From: Cryptocoryne crispatula var. balansae | Lineage: Eukaryota > Streptophyta > Magnoliopsida > Alismatales > Araceae | Length of the DNA: 64,000 bases | Assembly: GCA_036172225.1 (NCBI GenBank) | Contig: CM069918.1 | Location: 30,666,561-30,730,560, forward strand | Direction: 5' to 3' | In this document: piece by piece, positions 46,151 to 59,900 of the stretch | Position numbering within the stretch: the stretch's first letter is position 1 | Layout: every line of letters starts with the position of its first letter | The notes under the pieces: generated by a model | What the model was told of the DNA's origin: nothing | The model's input: the letters and a program-made list of their open reading frames with translations, nothing else | Databases searched by the model: none | Position numbers and translations under genes: made by a program

Positions 46151-49100
46151 TGAATACTCAGATTCTAACATTCAGATATATTTTTTTACTTATTCAACAG
46201 TTTGTTTGTTTATTGATTTCTTCGGATTTTTGATTTTTGCTGAGTTTCATAATTTCATATTTCTACAGTTCTCCAGACTCATAAGTTTTTTTTTTAATTA
46301 AGAGAAGTGTCGGATATCTAACCTCTCTGATGTTTGACTCTTTAGGAGCTTTGGATGTTTTTATTGATGACCGTTGAATTCTAACCTGCCAAGTATGTCA
46401 AGTAATCCCCTTCTATGATTAAAAGTTGGAGACATAAAATTATTTCTCTTTTTAAGATGACAACCTTGGACCATTACTAAATTACTGTTACACTTTGTAT
46501 TGGGAATATCATTACCGGAGTCGGTTAATTGAGGTAGAAAAATAGTCTGGATGGTTGTAGCATTCAACTAATAATGATGTGTTCCTTTGTGAGCCTTTTG
46601 TCAAGGAAAGAGAATGATGACCTTTTGTCTTTTGACCATGGAATAGGGGGCCATCATCGTGCCTAAAGTGCATCTAATGAGATTTGTTTTCATATCTGTC
46701 GATTGTCTGATTTGTTATTACATAACATTTTTTTTTGGACTATAGATTTAAAATTTTTTTCATCAACCAAATATTTTTTTAGTGAATACTATCAATATCA
46801 ATTTTGAAATTATCCGTGACAGATATTTTACAATGTTATGGAGTGGAGTGTAAATAAGTGATTTCGATTATAATAAAAAGCTTGTGACTTGAATTCTGGT
46901 CGATCGAAGCGCTGGAAAGGCCATCCGGGACTGCCGACCGGGTCCGGTCCAAGAAAATAAATGGCACCCGAATTTAGGGGTTCACACACTGACCCAGTTT
47001 AAGAATTTATCTTTTAGTTCCAATTCTGGCATCGTGACATCACTATTTCTATCATCGAATTCATCGACGTTGAAATAAATAATCTTATCACCGCTATTTT
47101 ATTTACAGTCGAATTCTTGTTCATCTTGGTTGATAACACTAATGAGGTGTTTGGTTGCACGATAATTTTTTTGTACATTTTCATGATGAAAATTTATATT
47201 AAAATAAAAAATAAACCAACTCATGACATAAAAGTATCATGTTTGGAAGGACGTGACAACGAAAAAGAGTAACTATCATACATGATCAAACAAAGTAGGA
47301 GACCACGAGAAAGAAAAATAGGTGAGATTCTCTTTTTTTGTTTAAGAAGAAAATCACTTTCAAAATATAAAATATCTACAACTCTAACTGGCCATGAATT
47401 TCTTAGAGCTCTAGTTGGCGGAAAAGTTTGATGCAGAACATGGATATAAATCAAATATAATTTAAATTTTATGTACATAACCAATAATGTAATATAATAT
47501 AATATAATGCGTGTAAAATAAATTATATAATTTATAACATGTAATATATGGTTTAATGTAAAATGTTAAATGTCAATACATAAATTTAACATTATATATA
47601 TAATAAATCTAATTTTGAGATACAATGTCTAAACTATTCAATTTATTAGCATATCATATTTATGTAACACATAACATAATTAAAAATAGTTAATTAATAG
47701 GTAATATAGCATATAATACTAAGCAATACATTATAGATATATACTATGGGAAGTTCAAGGAGGTGGTGTAACTCATTCCACTTTCCTTATTCTATGTACC
47801 ACCTCTTATCCAACCATTTCCCATTGGAATAAGAGGTGTTAAATCCATTGGGTCATCCAACTAAACCTTAGGGCATGTTTGATATCAGAATATAAATGAT
47901 TAGAATGGGTATAAGATATTATAATTACCTTGTGCAATTTCCATGTTATGTGGTACAAAGATAATAATAGTAGAATAATTATGAGGATAAACTTATAGTT
48001 TGGTAAAAGGACGGATAGCTGTATAAATGAAAAACAATAAATTATGGAAATGCCCATGTAACTAACTTATTTTGTGATACGAGGTTATAATGGTAGAGTT
48101 TATAAAGTGAAGTCCATAAACTAAATTAGATTTGATTTATCGTACTTAAGGACAAAAAATAGATATCTTATAAGTAATATAATTTAATATTAATTAACTA
48201 ATACTATCAATAAAATATATTGAAATAAATTAATTGATTTTTATAATGAGTGAATCATTAAATTATCTAATTTAATGTCAACAGCATCAAGTATATATAT
48301 ATCCTAATAAAGTTATGATTCTTCAACCAAAAAAAAAAACATGTTTTGTGCCATTGAGCTTGTTTCCATTTTGGAATACGTACGTTATGAATATCTTAAT
48401 CCAGAATGCACATCCTCTTATTTTTAATGACTATTTCTAGTATAAGATGATCCATAGTTGAATGTTACTAATTAATTTTTCATATACCAAACAACGGCTA
48501 GGTTATGAGTGAAGTAAGCGTAGTAATTTTATTTTGCCAAATCATTTTAAAATATCTAGAATGAAATCATTATAATGTGCACCCTCACGTGTACGTTGAT
48601 TTGCTTTAATTAGGTTCTGTCACGTGGATGGCAAATATGAGTAAGATCGAAATTAAATGATGAGTTCTAATATCATGTCAAATTTATTAGATCATCTAAT
48701 TAACAATTTTAAAATATGAATACAGTTGACACCGTTCTTAAAATTTTGACAAACTCTCTTTTAATATCTAATGAGGTATTTGATTGTATAATAGTATTTC
48801 GTACACTTCCGAGTAATGTTACAGTAAAATATGAACTAATCAATCACAAAAAAATATTATATTTGGAGAGATGTGATAACAAAAAGAGTAATTATTATAT
48901 ATGATCAAATAAAATGGAGAACCACTAGAAAAAAAAGAGAGAAACCCTCTTTTTTGTTTAAAAAAATATTTTAAAACTATAAAATTATCGTGATTGTCAA
49001 AAATCTCTTTTAAGAAATTTTATTTTAAAAAAATAAAATTGTAACAAAAACTCAAATCCTTCGTGTAACAAAACACCCCCAAGAGAAGAGTTATTCTAAC

Positions 49101-49231
49101 AAAAGGAATAAGCCCTTTTATTTCTCCGCTCATTCTGGATTCAAACTGAACATGCATATAAATACTTGATTTATCGTGCCAAATAGGCATCTGCTGCAGC
49201 GGACTCCACGGTGATGGTATACATGCAACTG

Positions 49232-49720
49232 TAGAGGTGTTCATCCAAAATCGATAAATCAGTAAACCGAACCGATCGGTTAAGTTCGGTTTGAAGAGTT
49301 GTCCATTCGCTTTGTTGAACCGAATTGAATTGATAACTTTTTATTGATTTCGTTCGGTTAAGCACCTATCCAAATCGAACCGAATCGGTAAACCGGTTGA
49401 CATGATTTGATTCACTTTTATTTACATATTATATTAATTTCAAATAAATATTATTATAAATTTAGGTTAATTAGTATAAAAATATAATTATATATTATAA
49501 ATAAAGTATTAGTCTTCGTATTAACTTTAATTAATTATTATAAATTTTAATTTATTTTATTTAAATATACATCAAACTGACGAATCAAATCAAACCAAAC
49601 TGAACCACAATCGGTTCAGAGTTCAATAAAACTGGTTAGGTTCAATTCGGTTCCAATTTTTTGTTCAATTTCGGCTTGAAAAAAATGTCTAATCGAACCG
49701 AATCAAACTATTTACACCCC
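49232..49720. mobile_element. Mutator-like non-autonomous element in unit C
   Basis: Equivalent of 2335-2828, length 489 bp. The flanking 9-mers are ATGCAACTG (49223-49231) and ATGCAACCG (49721-49729). The single mismatch arose after insertion. Confidence 0.65.
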
Positions 49721-51504
49721 ATGCAACCGCACACGGTCGGTTGTAAACACGAATCGAATCAAAAGGTACAAGAAACACGAGAGATTAAGTTTGTTAGAAT
49801 GATCACATTGAGAATTAGAAAGAAAAATAGATTTCTTTATCATACTGTATCGAAACTGATTAGTTCGATTTGGGTCTTACTACATGCATGCATGTACCTT
49901 GTATTTCAGATCTTGCGACAGTATCTAATGTAAAAAGAGATATCCAGCTTTCACAAGCGAGGGAATGTGTTAAAATAATCTAAAAATTTTGAGTTAGACA
50001 ATCTATTTGTTTAATTAACAAATTAAGCTGATATATATAAATTGTTGTATAATGTTGTGTAATGTGTCTGTAACACCTTGGTTCGTGAATATGTTAAGAC
50101 ATTAAATCAGTGAACTACCAGTCATATCGGTTAATTATTTTTTGGAGGTTGAGTTGAAAGAATTTTAAATTTAAATATATTTTGTTGAAAGTAAGTCGAG
50201 AATGAGTGATCACCTGAGAAGACTACTGATTAGTATAATTGTTGGACCAAATAGATACGTAACCGAATGACTTTACATAATTTGACAAACTCAAATAGAT
50301 ACGTAACCGAATAACTTTACATTTGATGGCATTTAAACATCTGCATATATATGTCCCATACGAAAATCTTGTCTTCCTTGATCTCTTAGGCCCTGTTTGG
50401 TATGCGGATAACCTAGGATAAGCATAGTTTATCCCTAATCTCCTGTTTGGTACATACTTAAATATGAGTTTAACCTGGATTACGTTAATCCAGATTATCC
50501 CCAAAATTAGGGATAAATATGGGGATAAATCATCCCACCTCACATTTGGACTAAGTTGATCCCGAAACATTTCGGGGATACAACGTCTGCGCTGCGCTGT
50601 CCGGGGGGGAGTAGGCGCTCTGTCCGGGGAGCGGATCTGTCTGCGGGGGAGGAGGGGGGTGCTTTGTCCACCGAGAATAGTTTTTTAAATAATATTATAA
50701 TATATTTTTTTGATTAAGTCGATTTAAACGGTTTGGTTTGATTTAAATCGGTTTAGAGGTTTTCCAAATCAAACCAAACCGAAAGGGGTCCCAAACCGAA
50801 CCGAATGAGCTAGAGGGGGGGCTCCGTCCGCCGGAGGGGGGGCGCTCTGTCCGCCGAGAATAGCTTTTTTTAATAATATTATAATATTTTTTATATTTTT
50901 TTATTAAGTCGATTTAAACAGTTTGGTTTGATTTAAATCGGTTTAAAGATTTTCCAAATCGAACCAAATCGAAAGGGGTCCCAAACCGAACCGAATGAGC
51001 TGGTTCGGTTTGGTTTCTCGGTTTGAACCGTTTTGTGTCCACCCCTAGCTGAGAAGGGGGGGGAGCACAATCTATACTAATGCCATATAACTCAAAGAAT
51101 CACATCTAGACGTTCGACTATGTGAGGAGGGGTCTGCAGATTGCCATTTGTTGGATGAAGTTAAACAGGGAATTATTCAATTGCCTAAGCGTAGTACTGA
51201 ATAAACGGTAATGCTGATTGGTTTCTCACGTGAACTCAAGTGATCAGTTTTGCTATATGATTGTTTGACTGTACATTTATTCATGAAAAATTATGTTTGC
51301 AACTATCCTCACGCTACTCTGAGAAAACTCAACAGCATTCAATTGGTCTTAACACACCTTTGAACTCTAAGTCGTTGAGATTTGTGATCTAGACTGTGTT
51401 TCAAAATCAACCTCTGAAACACATCTCATATTTCCTAACAAATATCTTAAAAATAAATTGTATGATTTGGCTTTTTAATTTTCATGTTGTCATGGGTAAA
51501 GATC

Positions 51505-52840
51505 ATGTGGAAGAAAAGATATATCAGAAGAAAAAGAGGTGCAGAGTGCTCAGCCGCACAAGCTTGATTACTTTTGCTATTCGTTGCTAAAGCATGTCAG
51601 GATTTGTTGAGCGCAAATAGCGAAGGTTAATTTTAGGTGCATATCCTAAAATCTTTCTTAAATATGCTTCATTCTCTTAGTTGGCTTCTTTCATGTCATC
51701 ATGACAAAACCTTGATGACAATTTTTAACTTACAGGGAAGAAAAACGATGAGTCATTTATGAGGCTACTAGATTTACAATTGAAGGAGATTAAGTCTTTG
51801 AGGGAGGTCATGCATTCATGGGAGAGGAATATAGCATATGTTCAGTCTACAGTAGATAACGGTATGCTTTTATTCTTTTATCAATAATTCTTATCTTTAG
51901 GTTCAAATCTTGTGGAGTTTATAAATTACTATAAGCTTTTTTATAAATATTTCTATTATTGGTATCATCTTGTGGAGTTTATACTATGGTAGAAGATATA
52001 ATATGGATATGTATAAAATATATATTATATTTTCGATAGTCATAACAATAATGTCTTCATCTTTTAAACACGCTGATGGGAGCAAATAGTCTTTGCGGTT
52101 ACCTTGCACATATGTAAACCAATAAGTTGTGGGTGCGAAACGTTTATTAAACTTTGTGAGATTCATGGTTGATTTCATTTGGTCTTGTATTTTATAGGTC
52201 CTTGCGATTGCCCAACAAAGACAGTTCTGATGGCTGATGGCCAATCGTATCCTCCTCTTGCATGGTGGAAGACCGGTGGAGGTGAGTCGTTGGTCCTTTC
52301 TCTCTCAAGAGCTTACCTGTGGCTGTGGCGAATGGGGTAGTTTTATAATACCTGATATACGTAAATTGCTAATCGGTCCGACAAAGTTCGGTTCTCTATT
52401 ACTCATCATTGGATACAAAAGGTTTAATTCTAGAGTTCGTTATATATTTACTCATGACATATCGATCTCAACTTTGGCAATCGCTCCTAATATGTATTGT
52501 CTCATTTGTGTGTTTTATCGAAATAGAACCATATTGGTTCTTGAAAGTTCTTTCTTAATGTACATTTGAAAAGGAAAGTTATTATGTAAAGTCGACACTT
52601 AATTTTATTGAGAAAATCGGAATCATTTATATTGTCAGCAATTTGTTTAGTGCTTGCGAGCACCTTGTGTTCACGTTGTTGGCTATCATTATGCTTCAGC
52701 ATCTTATCTGCAGTCACTTAAAGTCATATATTTCGGATAACACTTTCTCCACGGGTCATATTTACCAAGTTTTGCACCTCGATGGAACTGGAACAATCAA
52801 CTTCAAACCACCCGAATCTGGAACATTCCATATATCTTGA
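51505..52840 (+). pseudogene. Spliced gene fragment, family not recognised (copy C)
   Basis: Same exon order as copies A and B. The first exon is damaged relative to B (51538-51590: the alanine-rich part is shortened and altered). The second exon (starts after TTACAG at about 51736) stays in frame through ESFMRLLDLQLKEIKSLREV, ending in STVDN. The third (from about 52200) reads GPCDCPTKTVLMADGQSYPP. The last open stretch ends GTINFKPPESGTFHIS at 52838-52840. The reading frame of exons two and three is as well kept as in A. The function remains unknown. Confidence 0.55.
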
Positions 52841-53039
52841 AAAGGTAACATGATATAAAAAATAATTTATAAGGTTTATTCTAATCTTATTTATATATAA
52901 TTTATATAATATTTTCATAACATTTGAGTTAAGAACATGATATAAATAGACATCACGATTAAATTGAATAAAAGTAATAAGTAAGACGACATTTTATATT
53001 ATATATGTATAATTATTTTAAAATAATTTTTAATTCATC

Positions 53040-53071
53040 CGCACACTTGCGAAGCACGTTTTATTAACTAG
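53040..53071 (+). mobile_element. Helitron-type 3' terminus of unit C
   Basis: CGCACACTTGCGAAGCACG, then TTTTATTAACTAG and a T. One hairpin base differs from unit B. Ten bases of TA repeat follow before the next Helitron starts. Confidence 0.7.
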
Positions 53072-53089
53072 TATATATATATCTATCTG

Positions 53090-54060
53090 TTAGAAATGCG
53101 AGTGTCTTTTTGGTCGACAAGCATCTATCGGCGATAACGTCCGGATACATCGCCCCGTCCGTCAGGCTTTTTTCAAAGATATATAGTATACTTATGACCC
53201 AGTTTCGTACTGCTTCAGGATTTCCCGCGGACGCGCGTGTCCTGGATGCGCCTCTCTCTCTCTATCTCTCTCTCTACTCGGGGACGCACGTATCTTCCTC
53301 TCTCTATTATTTTTTTTTATATAATTTATAATCATCATATATTATTAAATGTAAATATATCTAGATAACTCATTTCCTTAGTCCAAAATATTTTTAAATA
53401 TTATATATAATTTATTAATATTTAAATTTTGTCCGAAATACAAAAATAGTTAAATTTTAGACATATTATTTCAAGAAATACTAATAAAGTAAGATCAATT
53501 TACCATTTTTAAAAAAAATTATAGATTTAAAATTATTATAAGATTACTCTAATTGCGATAATAAAATTGAAATTGAAACGAAAACATGATAACAATTTTT
53601 TTATTAATGTTTAAAGTTAGTCTACAAATTCTGATTTCAGTAGTGATATATGTTTAATTAATTTTTTAATAATATTTTTAATAATATTTAAATTTAATCA
53701 CTTGATTTATATTTTTAATTTGACAATGGTGTAATATTTAAATAAATTTTTATTAATATATTCAACGTGATTTTCAGTGAGGAATATTCAAATAGTTTTT
53801 AATAATATTTTATACCAACATGATGATACAATTTTTATCAATATTTAAATTCAGGCTACATAATTTTAATTTTTAATTATGTAATAGAAGATAAGAGAGT
53901 GACTTAAATGACAAAAGAGAGAGAGAGAGAGAGAGCGCGTCGCGAGAGAGGACGTTCCCATTCCGTGTGTTGTGGGCAAGGAGAATGTCCCAGTTTCACG
54001 CTCCGTACGAAACTAGGTCCTAAAAAGTAGACAAAGTGTGCTAGATGGCTATATAAGGTT
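53090..54060. other. AT-rich 5' part of the Helitron
   Basis: Mostly AT-rich, with CT runs at about 53250-53310 and a GA run at about 53917-53938. No gene is visible. Confidence 0.45.
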
Positions 54061-54099
54061 TGGAATTGTGCTATTTTAAAAAAAAGCCTCGTCCGCCCT

Positions 54100-54335
54100 C
54101 AGCCTCCCGATGCTTCTGCCGTCTCCTCCACACTCCCGCCCTCAGCCTCCCGATGGCTCCGCCAGATCCCGATGCTTCCGCCCTCTACCCGCGCTCGTCC
54201 AGCTCTCGCGCCAATCGATCCGCCCTCTGTCCTCAGCCTCCCGATGCTTGCGCCGTATCCTCTGCCTTAGCCCTCAGCCCTTGGCCTCCCGATGATTTCG
54301 CTGGCTACCGATGCTTCAGCTCTGCCCTTGCTCGT
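54100..54335 (+). repeat. CT-rich imperfect repeats before the EB1 start
   Basis: CCTCAGCCTCCCGATG and close variants recur about five times at irregular spacing. All frames are open and give Ser/Pro-rich low-complexity peptides. It may be leader sequence of the captured EB1 gene. Confidence 0.5.
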
Positions 54336-54573
54336 ACAGCTCTTGCTGTTGTCAGGGAAGTCTTCCCCTTACCTGATCAGCCGACAACATCGACAACGGG
54401 TTCAAGACTTACCTCCAGATAATCCAATGCCGTCCAGCTTTCGTGCTTGCCAAGGAAGTTCTCCCTCTTACTTGATCGTCCAGATAGTCCAACACCGTCG
54501 CTGATGCATTTGCGATCCCCCTCCGCCTATATGATGTGCAGAGCGCTGAAGGAGAAACCCAACACCTTCTCTG

Positions 54574-54576
<3 letters not shown>

Positions 54577-54629
<53 letters not shown>
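54577..54629. repeat. (CA)n(GA)n compound microsatellite
   Basis: A CA run passes into a GA run and ends one base before the EB1 start codon, as expected for a leader-sequence microsatellite. Confidence 0.9.
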
Positions 54630-54630
<1 letters not shown>

Positions 54631-54631
<1 letters not shown>

Positions 54632-56967
54632 TGGCGAGCAAGATTGGGGTGATGGACTCTACCTACTTCATTGGAAGAGGCGAGATCCTCTCCTGGATCA
54701 ACTCTACCCTCCATCTCAGCCTCTCCAAGGTTGAAGAGGTAAGCATCTCCCCGTAATCAATCGATCAGATCCCATGGGGTTTCTTGCCTGCGTTTCCGAT
54801 GGTTGCCGATGATTTTGCTTACAGGCAGTGTCTAGGGCAGTTCAATGCCGGTTGATGGACTCGGTGCATCCCGGGGTGGTGCCGATGCACAAGGTGAACT
54901 TTGATGCCAAGACCAATTACGAGATGATCCAGAACTACAAGATCCTCCAGGATGTGTTCAACAAGCTCAAGATTACTAAGATTTTCTTACGATTTACAAC
55001 ATCACGCAACGATCAATCCTTGCTGTTTGTCATCTACCATTTCAAGAATAGTTTGATGAATTTTCCCTATGGAATAGAACTAACCAGATCTGCAGTCTAT
55101 GCTTAATTGATGATTACTTCCCATTGCATTTCGTCACTAATGCCTCTGGGTATGGACATGAAGACCAGTTGCCTTTAAACACATAAAAAACCTGTTTTAA
55201 CTGCTATTTCTTATGTTAATGGAATACATGTTTCTTGGATTTTTTGGTGTGAGAAAAATGAGAAATGTATGTTATTTTGCATTATGTGGTTTTAAAATGT
55301 TTATTTTGTATAATTATGTCTTTCCAGTGCAAATTTTGTACTGCCCAAAGTTTGCAAAAAGATTGATGATCTTGTTGATGGTACTAACATCTTGGATCGA
55401 GTATATGCTGGAGTAAATGTCTATTACAATTATTCGGGCACTATTAGTTGCTTCGACTTGGATGATGATCCTTGTGGAATGAGTGGTTGTGATTGGCAAG
55501 TACGAAAATGACTTTCTTTCCCATTATTCAGTAATTTTATGGCTTTATTTTGCATTTTTCATATTCTATAGGCTTGCACTGAGATGGTAATGCCCCTATC
55601 CAGTAGCCAAGAGAATAGTATGTTCCAACCGTAGAAATTTGATTATCTTTCATACAGAGATTGGTGTATCTAGAAATATGGGGTCAAGCCAAGACCTCGA
55701 TGGATGACCACTGAGTTCGGTGGACATTTCAATAAAGTTTGCTAGGATTTTTAGAAAATATTTTAAAGAGATGTATGGCCGTCAAACTCTTCTTTCTTTT
55801 CTAAACTTTACTTTTGTATTGTTGGATTTGAATGTGCTTTATCGAAATATTTCGTTGATGTAAAAGGGAGAATCACCTTCCGATAGATCAACATATCCGA
55901 CTAAATAAATGCACTTGGTTTGCACATCCAACATAATAAAAATAGCTGCATCATTTTCTTTACCTTATATAGTGTGCTTAATTCTTATCTCTACCTTAAT
56001 ATTTAAGTTTGCGCTCCGCTTTAATTGTCCTTCTCTTCATTCTTATTAGATGGTTTGGCATTTCACTTTCAACATATTGAAGTGAACAAGCTTGTGAAAG
56101 GAAGGCCGTTAGATGACCTGGAGTTCTTGCAGTGGATGAAAAGATGTTGTGACTCAGTCAACGGAGGCACATTAATCAAATAAGAACATACGCTGGACAA
56201 TCTTTGTGCTCCTATTTTGGCTCTTAGCATTTCAATCTCATTTCAACTTTTTATGAACTAAGAATGTAAACGTTCATTATTTGACTCTAGGTAGATGACG
56301 GAGGATATACTACCAAGCCGGGACTATTTGGTATGAGATTAAGTTGGTAATAAATTTTTTGGTACCAAACTTGCCAGGAATCTAATGAAAAATGTATATA
56401 GTAATCTACGCTGGAGCGTTTCCTTTACTAGCATTGCACTTTACCTGAAAGATTTGCTGTCCTCTCTGAATTGTATGTTTTTTGGTTAGGGCATTACCAT
56501 GCTATAGTTATCCCAAAGACATTTTCTTCTATCCATAACCTCACAGGATTAGGAAGCATTCACATAATGACTAACCTCGCTGTGACTTCTGAATTACTTA
56601 CAATCTTGTGGAGAGGAGAGAAGGCTGTAAAGGAGGAAATGATGTAACTAAGAAGACATCTGTTGCGAAAACATCATCTTCCCACACCACACGATAGAGT
56701 GATACAAATAATACCCATGGATCACGGAAGGAGCATAAATCTGCACTTGGGGTTGGTGGGCAATCTTATGATGATCAGGTGAGTAGAATATAAATGAAGA
56801 AATAAGCGAGTATTTTTGTTGAATGTATATCTCAAGTTTGAATTTTGTGCAAATTACAGAGCTCAAGCTTTTTTGTTGATAGTCTAGAGAAGGAAAGAGA
56901 TTTCTACTTTGCAAAGCTGAGAGACATTGAAAATCTATGCCAGAATCCCAAGATAGAACACCAGCCT
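54631..56967 (+). pseudogene. EB1: EB1-type microtubule plus-end binding protein, captured gene fragment
   Basis: EB1 proteins track growing microtubule ends through an N-terminal calponin-homology domain and dimerise through a C-terminal EBH coiled coil. Exon 1 (54631-54738) encodes 36 residues from MASKIGVMDSTYFIGRGEIL. Exon 2 (54825-54980) encodes 52 residues including RLMDSVHPGVVPMHKVNFDA and ends in KLKITK. The next piece (from about 56073) resumes as HIEVNKLVKGRPLDDLEFLQ, but the bases before it are AA where a splice acceptor AG belongs. A linker exon ends at 56778 (GVGGQSYDDQ) and has an in-frame TAG at 56695-56697. The EBH exon (56860-56967) reads LKLFVDSLEKERDFYFAKLR and DIENLCQ. The final short exon is not seen. 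It resembles the plant EB1C type. A foreign carboxypeptidase fragment sits between exons 2 and 3. It is a pseudogene carried by the Helitron. Confidence 0.9.
55328..55740 (+). pseudogene. Lysosomal Pro-X carboxypeptidase (peptidase family S28) fragment
   Basis: Three exon pieces with splice signals. The first is 55328-55499, after TTCCAG and before GTACGA. The second is 55572-55630, after TATAG and before GTAGAA. The third runs from about 55658 to 55740. They read KIDDLVDGTNILDRVYAGVN, VYYNYSGTISCFDLDDDP, then ACTEMVMPLSSSQENSMF, then GVKPRPRWMTTEFGGHFNKV, in the order and spacing of the middle-to-C-terminal part of plant S28 serine carboxypeptidases. That enzyme family removes residues following proline at the C-terminus. 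The N-terminal part with the nucleophile and the last part with the Asp/His residues are missing, and a stop follows at GHFNKVC. It lies between EB1 exons 2 and 3, so it was picked up separately. Confidence 0.85.
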
Positions 56968-59900
56968 GTAAGAACGGTTACCCTTTATCTCCGAATTGTA
57001 GATAAATTATATCTATGCATTGGATTCCGAGCTCTCTTGTTGAAATGGGACTATTTTTTGAGTTCTAGATTTTCAATTTTTTTTGATTTACTGACTTATT
57101 GTGTGATCCTCATATTTAGCTATTCAGGTTTGTGCAATTTTCAGATTGTCAAATTTTTTGTGGGTTCTATCATATACCACATTTTCTTCTTTTCTTATAC
57201 TGTGTATACTCATCTGTCTTTGGTATTTAGATAACTAACCTTATTTTAAATCATCTTAAGAAAATAAAGTATCAAAAAATCATGATCTGCTGTCAAACAA
57301 TACACAGTAAAATTTGAAATTGTAAGACAAAGCTAGGTCATGGATTGATAGTAAAATACGCATTTCTGCTCTGCCACAATTTATTAACGGACATTGTACA
57401 ATGTCATTGAAAAAGCATGCAAGAAATTGTTGATCCCTTAAAAGAAGTTATTTTATTATCATATGATGTACAAAAGGTATATTGTTTGTCGCATACATAT
57501 GGCCGAATTAATTTCACATCCGATTAAATCGAACCAGTTTAACGATAAATCTGGTCAAAATTTCACTTTAACGGTAGGGTCCAATTTTCCAAATTCCTTC
57601 CACTTCCGCTCCCGTGGAGGAGACGTGAAAGTAGACGTGAAATGTCTTTATTGACCCCTAATGTTAAAAACTTTTAAAATTGTCCATGAACTTGACTGGA
57701 TGATAGGTAGTTTAATATATTAATAAATTAGTTTTGGATATGTAATTTAAGCCACCCCAATTGTTCTTCATGTTTAAAATAACAAGAATAACTATGATAT
57801 AAAAAATAGAAATGTCAACTTTTAAGATAAAAATATAATCTTTTACGCTCACAGCTCAATAGTACAACATGTAAACTACCAAGAAAAGTAAATTAAATAT
57901 AAAAAATAAATAAGATATTTTTACCTAAATTAGTAATTTTTCAGTCAATTATTCATAAATATCAAAATTGATAAAATATATAAGAATGTATATCTCAAAT
58001 AAATAAATACCATTATATCTTAAGATGGATATAATATATGTAATGTTATGTGAGATTGACTCAGCCATTTGCAATTGGCCTTTATTCTTGAGGTGGAGAT
58101 TGTAATATAAATAACATGATATAATAAATACATTATTATTTAATATGTTATATCAGATTAAATATTGTTATTAATCAAATGTCATAATTTTTTATTCTAA
58201 ACATAACAATAGTTTTGTAGTTATAAATGAGGCATAATCGTGATGTAATAAATATATTAACATATTATATTTTAAATTAAATTAAACTAAAATCTTGATG
58301 TAAATAAGATTTTAGAAATCTAAATACAGTAATATTTTATAGTCATAAATCACTTGTAATAAATAATTTTTTGTTTGTAGCAAATTTTTACTCCAAACAT
58401 AATAACATTTTGTTGTTATAAATTGAATATAATTAACATGATATAGTAAATAAATTAGTATTTAATAATCTACATCATATTTGAAAGTTGATGTAATAAA
58501 AAAGATTAATATTTCATATTTTATATCAAATTTAATTCTCAATACAAGTCAGATTTTATAAGTTTTCTCTAAATCTATTGATGTTTTATAATCACAATTC
58601 ATATGTAATAAATAGATTTGTAGTTATAATAATGTTCACTCTGAACATAATAATATTTTATAGATATAATAATATTTTGTTTACTTTAAATTAAAATAAT
58701 ATTTGTTAACTAATAGAGAAGTAACTTCATATGTTTTTACGGCAGTAACAAAGTAACAAGAGAAATTACATCATCCATGTCAATGTAGAAACAACTAAGC
58801 TGCTGCAGTGGGAAAGACATGAGTGGAAAATGGGCTCGATTTCGGAGGGCACTTTCGGCATTGTGAAATCTAGGTAATGTCAACCTAACGGAGGCTGACC
58901 AAAACGGAGTATATGCATTAAAATTCTATTGACCGCCGGATTATTCATTAAAGGTATTTGGACAATGGACTGACTGCTAAACCGATTTTCTTATATGGAG
59001 CGGAAGTCAATTTTTCCTGGCTTTTAACGTCTTATTATAACTTGTGATTGCCTACCCAGTTATATGTTGTTACCATTTCTAGACATGTTTGCACCCCCAA
59101 GGCATCATTCATCTATCATTTGATAGACATGTATTTTATTTACACCATATTTGTAACATCTCATTGAAACACTTCTAGAAATTTTCTAGAAAGTTTGTGA
59201 ATCATACTTTTGCCCATACAAATCTGGAAGTTTTATTTCAAGTTCTGGCATTCCTATATATGACATTTCAAGTTTGGAATGTATAAGTTTACAAACATAA
59301 CAATATCTCATAACTGACTAGAATCAATTATTCTTTATATTTATTGCAAATAAATATGTATGATAACAATAATACTGTCGGTTTACAAACGCAAAACACA
59401 CATTAAAATTTTAAATACTTACTTGGATGTGCTTAATCTATCAAATTCTACTAAATTGGTGGTGATAAAAAAATTTTGAGTTGTTCAACTTAGTCGTATC
59501 ATGATTCATTGGAAAGAACAAGAACTGGCTATGATTACTTATTTACGTGTGTATTTGAGAAGTAAAATATAACATTTTTAATCTAACTTATTTTTTATAA
59601 TGTATCTATCATATATATCATAAGAATTTATCTCAACTATTATGTGAATTTATATCTAATTGGTATACAATATATTACTCAAACATAAAAATCGGCTTTT
59701 ATGATAAGATCACCTTTTTATTAATTATATTTTAATTTTTCGACAATCATCCACAAACAATCTTTCATAGAAAGATTTGAGTTTTAAATTTCAGCTTAAA
59801 TTTATCAAGGTAATTATCTTGATGTCTTTAATAATTTCAGTGTTTGGTTGCATTATATAATTATGTATCATGTTTTGTATAAACGTCTCTCAAATCAATG

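Larger units (their letters stand above)
43150..53071 (+). repeat. Repeat unit C
   Basis: The order is MITE, CT microsatellite, minisatellite, T-rich core, and from 46885 the block matching unit A. At about 51060-51075 it switches to sequence matching unit B from 27862, then carries the unrecognised gene fragment and the Helitron 3' terminus. It has features of both A and B and is the most complete of the four. Confidence 0.8.
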
